Shown in pieces: positions 31,382 to 39,614 of a DNA stretch of 39,614 nt (its first letter is position 1; each line of letters begins with the position of its first letter). The notes below the pieces were generated by a model, which worked only from the letters and a program-made list of their open reading frames with translations, was not told the DNA's origin and searched no databases. Made by a program: the position numbers and the translations under genes. Location: NCBI GenBank assembly GCA_003427395.1, contig BFEA01000005.1, positions 6,405,584-6,445,197 on the forward strand, read 5' to 3'. The DNA comes from Chara braunii. Lineage: Eukaryota; Streptophyta; Charophyceae; Charales; Characeae.

Positions 31382-32712
31382 CTCACGATGGCCTTTGGTA
31401 GCCCAAAGTCACGCACCCAGTTGTCCATGAACAACTTGATGACGTGCTCAGTCCTGGTAGTCTCTGGCATGGCGATTAGTCTAGCGTACTTAGTGAACCT
31501 ATCCACTATGACGAAGATATGCCTTTTGTTGTTCTTGCTGGTCACGAGCGTATCCATGAGAATCATGGAAACACTCTGTCCTGGACCAGCAGGAATGGGT
31601 AGGGGCTTCAATAACCCAAGCGGGCCTTGAGTCCGCGGCTTGTCCCGCTGACAGACTTGGCAAGTCTGCACGTAAGTCTTTGCATCGTCAAGCATGTTAG
31701 GCCACCAAAAGCGTTGTACTAAATTAGCAGAAGTCTTCTTGTAGCCGAAATGACCTGTCGCGTCATGGCACTCACCTAAAAATAAACTACGTAAAATTTC
31801 TCTAGATGGAACCACTAACCTTTTAAATCCTGCCTTCTCAAGAAAGAGCAACCCATCCACCATCACAAACTCGTCAGATGTGGCCTTGTCCTGGGCCTCG
31901 AGTTTGCCAATGATGTCCATCGTGACAGGGTCTTCCTTGTAGGCTTCCACCAAGGATCGAGTGACATTGTCAAATAAGCCAAACTTAGTAATCAACGGAC
32001 CTAGGTAGTCTGCCCTACAGGACAATGCATCTTCAACCTTTTTATACTCTCCTTTCATGTAGTCTAGCTTGAAGTCATACTGGTCTATGACTTCAATCCA
32101 GCTTTGAGTGTGTAAGAGAGAATAGGTTGTGTCTTGATCCACTTGAGTGTCTGATGGTTAGTTCTCAAATAGAAGAACTGTCCCAACAGATAGTGCCTCC
32201 AGTGGACAAGTGCCTTGTAGAGGGCGTAGAGTTCATTTTCATAGGAGGACTTCGCCAATTTCTTAGATGGCATCTTCTTGCTCATGTACTCGATCGGCCT
32301 TAACTTTTTCCCTTCCGGTTGAGCCAAGATTGCGCCTATTTCATACTGGCTTGGGTCAGTGGTCACTACGAAAGGCGTTTGAGGACCGGGAACCATGGCA
32401 ACCTCATGATGGGTGAGGGCATGCGTCAATCTCTTGAAAGTAGCCTCACATGCGCCTATCCATTCCATGGCGTGTCAAGGCGCATTAGATCAGTCAAAGG
32501 AGATGCGATCGTACTGTAGTTTTGTACAAAATTGCGGTAATAACCACACATCCCCAAGAAAGATTTGACCTCAGTCACAGACTGGGGTCGTGACCAGTCC
32601 CTAATGCTAGCCACCTTCGCATCTTCAGGCCTAATACCTTCAGTGGATATTTTATGACCCAAGTACAAGATTTTAGTGGGACCAAATTCACATTTCTCTA
32701 AATTGATATTAT
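31382..32712 (-). pseudogene. Element D pol, late RT, RNase H and early integrase
   Basis: It begins (right end) inside RT at INLEKCEFG, directly at the LTR of element E. RT thumb, RNase H and the integrase zinc finger and core follow. There are two frameshifts, near 32460 (PWNG/MEWI) and near 32100. RNase H has TTDPS for TTDAS and RTNHQ for RTDHQ, so one catalytic Asp is Asn. In integrase the zinc finger (HDATGH, CQVC) is intact, but the first catalytic Asp is lost: SMDFMD has become SMILMD through a one-base loss and a one-base gain. The frame continues past the hAT-like insertion at 29139. Confidence 0.88.
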
Positions 32713-34037
32713 TGTTACGATCCTGGCCAATTTCGAGGTATAGATTCATCAGAAAGTACAATGCCATCCAATTGCAAAAGAAATGAATGAACTTGAGAGG
32801 AGAGAGAGGGAAAGAAGAAGAAGAAGAATTAAGAAAGAAGAAGAAGATGATGTACTCCAGCATAGACCAATGGCAAGGCTCTTCTTCTTCGCCAACCAAT
32901 CTCCTCCTCCTTATCTCCTCCCCTCTTATTCAAACAAGAAATAATAATAATAATGTTGAATGGTTGAACCGGAATCAATGTCCGAATCACACTTCTATTG
33001 CAGGTACAACATGAGGTCCACCATAGCCATGGCGACTCTTCTTGCAGACTGAGGCTATGGCGGACTACCGAGGCTTCAGCCTCTTGTCCAAAGGACAACC
33101 CAAAGCAGCTATGTCGCTGCCGCTGCTCACTGAACCGCCATGCCTGACTCTCCCCGAGCTTCCTTGGTGCGGCACTACCCCAACAGGGGCCTTCCAGATG
33201 AAGCGCCTGACAAGGTCATGAAGATGGTGCCCACAAAAGCCAGGTACGTACCTCGCCACTCTCCCCCTTGGTCCCCTTCTCCCTCCTCCTCCTACCGGCC
33301 GAGCTCCACCATAGCCGAGGTGGAAGCTCCCGGCTTCTTCCTCCCAGCAGCACTGTAGCAGCCAGCGCTCTTCCAACCGGCGCTCCAACAGCGTGACGCC
33401 CAACTTGCACACTGAAGAATGAGGCCGAGCTCTTCCCTCGGCCTCTTGATATAGTGGCCTCCTTGCCTCCTAGGCGGTGACTTCCATGCCGCTCGGCCTC
33501 CCAAGCAACCGGTACCTCCTCCCTTTCGGAGGGAAACATCATTGCAGACTCTGATATTGCCCGCACAGGCTCTAGACTCAGACTGGATGGACTGGTACTG
33601 GCCTAGGCCTAGCCTACCGCTACTGGGCCTCTAAAAATGCCAACTTTGTCTTCTTCTGCTCGGCCTCGAGTACCCGACACATCTACTGCTATTGGGTGCG
33701 GTACCGGCCTACCTGCTACTTGAATGTTTTTCCGCTGCTCTAAGCACCACGGGCCCCTGGCTCCGCTACTTGAGTGTTTTCCCTGCGGCAACCCTCAATG
33801 CCACAGCCACAGGTAAGTACCGGCCCTACGGGCCTTCCAAACAAGCAAGTACCCTTGCAGGTCACACACACACTCATGCCGGCAAGCACTCAGACAGGCA
33901 CGCAAGTCAACAGGCACACACACATACAGACTTAGAAAACACAGCAAAATGCGGGAATCTAAGCAAGGCATCCATTCCATCGGCAGAACTTCAGAAATCA
34001 GCAGTGTTCTCAGTCTGTGTTATGGCGGATCATTACA
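32713..34037 (-). repeat. 3' LTR of element E
   Basis: On the minus strand it starts TGTAATGATCC at 34037 and ends GGATCGTAACA at 32713. These ends form an imperfect inverted repeat (9 of 11). It contains a TATATC box (33448-33453) 29 bp before CTCATTC, GAA-rich (about 32812-32853) and TAA-rich (32939-32953) simple repeats, and CA-rich DNA near 33860-33930. Some of the promoter-side half resembles the LTRs of A-D. Confidence 0.82.
33446..33454 (-). promoter_or_regulatory. TATA-like box in element E LTR
   Basis: The minus strand reads CCACTATATC, followed 29 bp on by CTCATTC. The same CCACTTC..ATATAG...CTCATTC layout is seen in LTRs B and C, so this is probably the core promoter. Confidence 0.45.
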
Positions 34038-34052
34038 CTACCCCCCCCTCAA
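34038..34052 (-). other. Polypurine tract of element E
   Basis: The minus strand reads TTGAGGGGGGGGTAG directly before the LTR start TGTAATG. A G8 run makes this tract unlike those of A, B and D. Confidence 0.75.
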
Positions 34053-34213
34053 GAGCGAGGTCCCTTCGAGCGAGTAACTCAATCAGAGTCCTCGCATAAT
34101 GCATCATAAGTGTAAATAGCAAAGAGAGATCGGGTATGTTCCGTAGGCGTGAGGGTAGCAGTGAATTTAGGCTGCTGTTCAGAACTAATCAATCGCTCAT
34201 ATGCGTTGACGAC

Positions 34214-37200
34214 TCACGGGGCACTCTGCAGCAAGTCTTTCTTAGCAAATCCACTGTGCTCGACAATTCTATCAACCTCGTGACCGCCATTGATTGCATG
34301 GGGAATCATTGATTCTCGATACGGAAAAGTTTCAGGTGGTGGATACAAAAACAACTTTGACGCATGAAAGGCTGGGTACGTGCGCAGATGAGTAGGCACG
34401 TCGATCGTGTAAGAAGGACCAAAGGAGTCATCTCCTACTTGGTTCAGTACCTTCCACTGACTGTAGTATTGAGGAAGAAGCTTTCGTGATACACCTTCTT
34501 CTTCAGAAAACTCAGACATCTTAACCCAGACATAACTTCCCATTGTGAAAGGGTCAGGCTGACGCTTTTTGTTTGCATGCTTAATCATGGCACTGCGTCA
34601 CCTTTCCATAGTTGCGACAACAACTTTGAGCAAACGATCACACTTAGCGTTCTAGCCTGGCTGGCCAGGTGCCAGGCCAGGTAGCTGTTCAGGAAACAGA
34701 TAGGATATAGGATTGCGAATTTTCCACCCCAGGTGCAGCTGGTTAGGTGTCATCCTGGTGGAGGAGTGTATGGAATTGTTGTACAACCCATGCACAATCG
34801 GCAACTCCTGATCCCAAGAGTTCTGATCAGGCACAATTAGAGCTCGTAGAAGTTGGATCACAGTCTGGTTGATCTCCTCGGCCAGCCCATTGGCTTCGGG
34901 ATGTTGACCAGATGTCATCTTGAGTTTGATGTCATAGATCTGGGAGGTGAAGTCCTTCCAATCTGCACTTATGAACCTAGTGTCCCGGTCACTCACGAGA
35001 GTTTTCGGGGGTCCACACTGCAGAATGTACTTCTTATGAAACTCTTTGATCACAAGGTCAGTTGGGGCGTGAGGTGGTAATGCAATCAGATTCAGAAATT
35101 TTAAAAAGCGGTCAACGCTCACCATTACTTGCGAATATCCATTCCTACTCTTCTTCCCCATGTCCGTGAAGTCGATGGAAAGAGACTCACCCGGGCCATC
35201 AGGAATAGGAAGAGGATGCAGTAGCCTATAGGGCTTTTGCCGAGACGGTTTGATGCATTGACAAACTTCACACTTAGCCACAAACTTTCGTGTCATTCCT
35301 TTCATTCCAGGCCATACAAACGTTTGCGGCAGACTTCCGTATGTTTTCTCAAAACCAAAGTGTCCACTCCGGCCATGAGCCAAGTCCAAGAAGTGAGTAA
35401 GGATCAGCTCATGGTTGGGTACACACAGTAGGTCGTGCTTCCCGTATCGTCGAAAAAGTAAGCCCTTACACTCATGGAAATCAGGCTGACTATTGGGGCC
35501 AGCCCGAATCTGCTCAAGGATGGGACTGAGTTTCGGGTCCTTGGCAGTATGCTCAATAAGTTCCTCCTTCTAATTCTTACGGAGATCTTAGGAACCCACA
35601 AGACAAGTCATGTACTCAGGGTGGCAAGACAAAGCATCCGCAACGCGATTGTAACAACCTTTCTTATGCCTAAGTTCGAAATCATACACAACAATCTCAT
35701 GCAGCCAGCGGGTCAGTGTAGTTGAGGGAACGGTCTGTGTCTGAATCCATTTCAAGGTCTCGTGATATGAGAACACTTTGAAATGGCGACCCAAGAGATA
35801 ATGCTTCCAATGATCTAGCGCCTCTCTCAAGGCATAGAGCTTTCGCATGTAAGTGGAGGCAGCTACCTTGTGACTGGGCATACGTTTGCTGTAGAATTCG
35901 AGCGGACATAAGTCGTCGCCATCATCTTGCTGCAGCACTGCACCAATCCCATACAAACTGGCATCTGTAGTTACTACGAATGTAAGTTTGGGATCTGCAA
36001 TGCGGAGCACCGGATGACTCGCCAAAGCCTCCTTCAATGCTTGGAGGGCTGTTGTACATTCCTCATTCCATGTGTAGGATACATTCTTGCTTGTCAATCT
36101 GGACAGCGGTCGGGCAATGATAGAGAAGTTGGGTACAAACTTACGGTAGTATGACGCGAGACCAAGAAAAGAACGCAATTCGCGGACATTCACTGGTTGA
36201 GGCCATTTGCGGATGGCATAAACTTTGGTTGCCTTAGGCTCTAGGCCCGCAGCAGACAACCGATATCCAAGGTAGATGACGCTGTCCCTCCCAAACTCAG
36301 ATTTCTCCAAGTTGAGATGGAGTTGTGAATCCTTGAGGATCTGCAACACTTCCTCAAGATGTCTCATGTGCTCCTCCATCGACTTGTTGAAGATCAATAT
36401 GTCATCCAAATACACAACAACAAATCGGTTGATCTGATTGCGGAACACCTTGTCCATGAGACTTTGAAAGGTGGCCGGTGCATTCGTGAGACCAAAGGGC
36501 ATGACAATGAACTCGTACAACCCATCGCGGGTTTTGAATGCAGTTTTGTGCTGGTCTGCAGGGTCGACTTCAATCTGGTGGTAGCCAAACTTGAGATCGA
36601 TCTTGCTGAAGACCTTGCACCCACCTGCAGCATCAAGCAGATCATCAATACGTGGCAAAGGATACGCATTCTTTCTTGTTATTCTATTCAGTCCGCGGTA
36701 ATCGATACACATCCGTAGTGTGCCTCCTTTCTTCGGGACAAACAGAACCACTGCACCGAATTCGGATTCGCTTGGCTTGATCCATCCCTTCCCAATCATG
36801 TCATCGATCTGTCTTCACAACTCCTCCAATTCGCCTGAGCCCATTCGATAGACACAACCTTTTGGAGGAGTGCTACCTTCTATCAACTCGATATTGTGTC
36901 GGACCGGACGCACGGGAACTCCATGCGGTTCGCCCAGGACTTCAGAAAATCGGTCGAGAAGGTTGCGGATTTCTAATGGGACTTCCGGAGGTGGATCATC
37001 ACTTTCAGGCGCAAGCATACCGGATTGCATACGTTCAACCAAAACAACAGAATTGGAAGTAGAGTCGTTTGGACTAGAAGTAGATTTAGTAGAGGTAGAA
37101 GTAGTTGCATTAGAGGTAGAAACGGCATGCAAAGTAGAATCATTATGTACAGCAAAAATAAACGGCACATGAGCAGGTCTAACAAAGGCTATATACATTT

Positions 37201-37996
37201 GCTTATCAACTTTGTGCTTGCGCCACTTTTTGCGGAATTGCATTGCATTGAGAAAAGTTACTTGGGACTCGTGCGGCTCATCCAAGAGGACTGGACGCTC
37301 GGTTCCCATGGCATCTTTGACCATGAACTGTGAGTCCTTCCACGTGGTTCTTTCACATTGGGTCTGTAACCTGCCCAAGCCAATAACCGCGTCGAAGGGG
37401 CACTGGTCAAGGACATAGAAATTCAATTCATGCGTGATTGTGCGGTCTGCGTCAAAGGTAGTGCACAAACTTTTGACCGCATGCGTAGATGTGATAACCT
37501 CTTGGTAAACCACTTGGGTCCGACAAGGATTTTGCAAAGTCATTTGCTTCATTCCCAAGCGTGCCTTATGAATGTCGTGCGGTGAGAAGTAGTTAGCGGT
37601 TGCGCTACAATCATCCAATGCATGGATGTAACGACCATTAATGGGGAGTTGGAAGAAGAACAACTTCGTTTTCCCTTGCGCGCGCTCTTGCTTCATGTGA
37701 GCCCAGCACGACAAGAGAGAATGAGAGTCATTTTCTTCCAACTCCACCCAAGGCTCCTTGTATAGGATGTGTACTTTCTTAGCCTTGGAATCAGCATCGG
37801 ATGGGGTCTCAAGAGAGGTTTGCCGAGTGGGATCAGAATCCAATGAAGGATCTGCACTTACTTGTTCAGCCTCTCTGTCTGTAGAGCGTGTTGATGATAT
37901 CTCTACCCCCGTTGCTAGTTTCCCTGCTGCAATCTGAAACAATGTTGAGCTGAGTGTCCCGGTTTGGTGCAATGCAGGCAAACTCCTTTCTTCACC
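34214..37996 (-). pseudogene. pol: Element E pol: protease, RT, RNase H, integrase (broken)
   Basis: The frame opens after TAG near 37999 and is -1 to gag, overlapping its zinc-knuckle end by ~82 nt. A retropepsin-like ALDDCSATANYFS (about 37615) lies 5' of RT. RT has FSKIDLKFGYHQ and YLDD (about 36412). RNase H keeps TTDAS and VADALS, but the catalytic Glu position reads YMRKL instead of YEKEL and the third acid reads FSYHE instead of RTDHQ, so two of four catalytic acids are gone. Integrase keeps its zinc finger (HGRSGH, CEVC) and D, D, E (SIDFTD, VSDRDTRF, HPEANGLAEE). The chromodomain is cut short after VDRIVEHSG. In-frame stops are at 36815 (TGA), 35588 (TAA), 35570 (TAG), 34652 (TAG) and 34598 (TGA). 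The final stop is at 34214. Confidence 0.9.
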
Positions 37997-39399
37997 CTAT
38001 GTTTCCACTCACTTTCACTTATCCGGTGATCTACCCGTGGTTTTGTGGCAGGATCTTCCGGTTTGGGTGGAATCTTCGCTCCCTTGGGAAAAAGAATGGT
38101 GTTAGTGTTGTTCTTCATTATGGTCCTGGGTCCCTTACTTTTGAAGGAAGTCTTCTTGAAGGCATTCATGGATTCTTCGTCATTTACATAGACTCATGAG
38201 TTGATGAAGACCAAGATGCCTCGCAGGCTTGCTCTTGATCGTCATCAAGAGAAGGATCCTTTTTGAACGTCTCCTCGTCATCCTCAAGTAGATCGTGTGC
38301 TGAAAAACGGTTGCTGCCTGGAAACCGTTTGCGGTCGGTGACCTTTTTGCCACCCGATCCACCCGGGAGGTCTTGTGCCTCCAGGTTGACTAAGTCCCGC
38401 ATGAGGGTAAGCCAATCTGTATATGCTATGAGTCTGATTCCCAGGCAATGTGTTATAGTAGCGGGGACCGTACCTTTAATCACATCCAAGCAAGACTGCG
38501 CAGTCATCTCTAGATCCGGAGTAGCAAAGAGTTTACTAACATACTGCTGCAGGTTATGCATGTTGTCGGTCCACTTGTTGTGCTTGAGTTTGTCAAGCTT
38601 AAGTCTATAGCCTGACTGTACAGCTTGGACTTCTAAGAAGCCCCTTACGGCGGGTTCCACATTGGTCCCTAGGACCGACGACTGAGTCACTGGGGGTGTC
38701 CCCTGCACATCAAAGTAGGATCGCATGGAGCTGATCCAAGATTCAATGTCGTCTTTTCCGTCATACTTAGACGAAATCTGTGTCGCTTTTCTGTCCACAT
38801 AGGGAAAACTGCAACTAGAACCAGCGATTGCTGGGTCCGAATTCGGGGCCGCAACAGTTCCAGAATGCCCTGCACTGCCACTTGCCACTGCAGCAGCAAC
38901 AACAAAAGCAACAACGGGGTAGGCTGCTGGCCATACTCAAAGAAGAGGAAGAAGAAGAAAAAGACGTGGTTAGAGGGGCAAGAACGGACTGACACGCAGC
39001 ACTAGAAGCAGGGTAAGCAGGCGGAAGGACATTTTGGGCCGGCTGCAAGTTAGCAAACTGTTGCAGCTAGTCACGGTGCTGCTGCGCCATTCGGGCCATA
39101 TCCTCACGCAACTTCTTGAGTTCGTCAAACACCTTTGTGAGTTGGCCAGTACGGTCTTCAACAACCCGGACTTCTACTAAGGCCCTGAGGAGTAGAACAG
39201 TCTTCTCTTCTACCTCATCATCAGTTAAGGCGGGCACGATACTGAAGACGGCTTCATGAGCCTTTACTTTGTCTTCCATCTCCTTCTCCTTCTCTTCCTC
39301 TTCCCTCTTCAATGCTTTCTCATAAAAGAATTGGTACTCCGCTTTTTCTGCCTCAGGGGCAGCGTCCATTTGCAGCTTCCATTCTGCTACAGATGCCAT
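37915..39399 (-). pseudogene. gag: Element E gag (broken)
   Basis: The likely start is ATG at 39399 (MASVAEWKLQMDAAPEAEK). A charged, probably coiled-coil N-terminal region (KREEEEKEKEMEDKVKAHE) comes first, with a TAG at 39067-39069. A Ser/Ala-rich linker holds a frameshift near 38920. The capsid-like part follows (38850-38370, with ISSKYDGKDDIESWISSMRS and YVSKLFATPDLEM). After a second frameshift near 38200 come a basic Lys/Pro-rich stretch and a zinc knuckle CLHCTKPGHSAQHC (CX2CX4HX4C, about 37977-37936). The end is at 37915. Gag coats and packages element RNA; this copy could not make the full protein. Confidence 0.82.
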
Positions 39400-39516
39400 G
39401 ATGGAGGATGAAGGTGTCAATAAGTCTCTCAAGAGGGGTCCGTACTTCCCCACACTTCTAGGACGAACACTCCTCTTCCCTCTCCTCACTCCCTCAAGAG
39501 AAAGACTCAAAAGCTT

Positions 39517-39522
39517 CTCTCT

Positions 39523-39614
<92 letters not shown>
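39517..39614. repeat. (CT)n microsatellite at the window end
   Basis: Almost pure TC repeats run ~98 bp to the last base; on the sense strand of element E this is (GA)n in the leader just before gag. The array may be longer than shown, because the window (or contig) ends in it. Confidence 0.9.

Larger units (their letters stand above)
27180..32712 (-). mobile_element. Ty3/gypsy element D, minus strand, split by two insertions
   Basis: The 3' LTR (27180-28186), polypurine tract and pol read right to left. Pol is interrupted at 29139/31382 by a hAT-like element and at 32712 by element E. The rest (early RT, protease, gag, 5' LTR) must lie beyond the window, on the far side of E. The four bases left of the LTR, CACG (27176-27179), are the expected target duplication, but the partner is out of view. 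Pol and LTR length are closest to element A. Confidence 0.88.
32713..39614 (-). mobile_element. Ty3/gypsy element E, second lineage, minus strand (5' LTR outside)
   Basis: The 3' LTR (32713-34037), polypurine tract, pol and gag run right to left and leave the window in a GA-rich leader. It is inserted in the RT of element D. The bases left of it, ATTAT (32708-32712), are the candidate target duplication. Pol has the same gypsy order but is only moderately similar to A, B and D (for example VDPADQHKTAFKTRDGLYEF), and the LTR is longer (1325 bp). It carries at least six nonsense codons and two frameshifts. Confidence 0.88.

Noticed and set aside
33065-34099. ORFs of 60-135 residues on both strands inside the element E LTR
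   Set aside because: They lie between the polypurine tract and the LTR end, are rich in simple repeats and show no protein family signal.

Overview
This is a eukaryotic, plant-type nuclear window built almost entirely from decayed LTR retrotransposons around one large unrecognised coding exon. Chromodomain-bearing Ty3/gypsy pol genes, initiator-Met-tRNA-like priming, a plant-style splice donor and very repeat-rich spacing point to a streptophyte. The pol sequences look to me most like those of the charophyte alga Chara braunii, but that is an impression from memory, not a search result.

Layout. Positions 1-3628 hold the 3' part of gypsy element A (+). Its last ~930 bp, from the end of pol through the first half of the 3' LTR, are inverted in place. 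Positions 3629-9572 are mostly featureless apart from an unrecognised, stop-interrupted ORF at 4891-5601. Positions 9573-18284 are a complete but dead gypsy element B (+): LTR 9573-10481, primer site, gag, pol, polypurine tract and LTR 17382-18284, with an ATAT target duplication. Positions 18285-22342 are intergenic, with simple repeats and three 89-bp tandem repeats. Positions 22343-26094 are one long open exon of an unrecognised, low-complexity protein that ends at a consensus GTAAGT donor. From 27180 to the window end is a nested stack on the minus strand. Gypsy element D (3' LTR 27180-28186) is split by a hAT-like DNA transposon (29140-31381, 8-bp duplication), which itself carries a solo LTR C (29475-30386, CTTG duplication). 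D is cut again by a second-lineage gypsy element E (32713 to beyond 39614).

A, B, C and D belong to one LTR family: TGYGAGG...CTTGCA ends, 4-bp target duplications, a shared TATA-like box, a conserved GCCCTAAGTGAAGGC motif and a conserved GGCGC-NNN-GCGCC hairpin. E is a distinct lineage whose LTR seems to share the promoter layout. In both B and E the pol frame is -1 relative to gag. No element here can encode an intact polyprotein: all carry nonsense codons, and B, D and E also carry frameshifts. Most stops fit C-to-T or G-to-A transitions, as expected of methylated, silenced repeats.

The one candidate host gene (22343-26094) has its donor immediately followed by the D/hAT/C/E stack, so the stack may lie in a large intron of that gene. 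No tRNA, rRNA, CRISPR or prokaryotic feature was seen.
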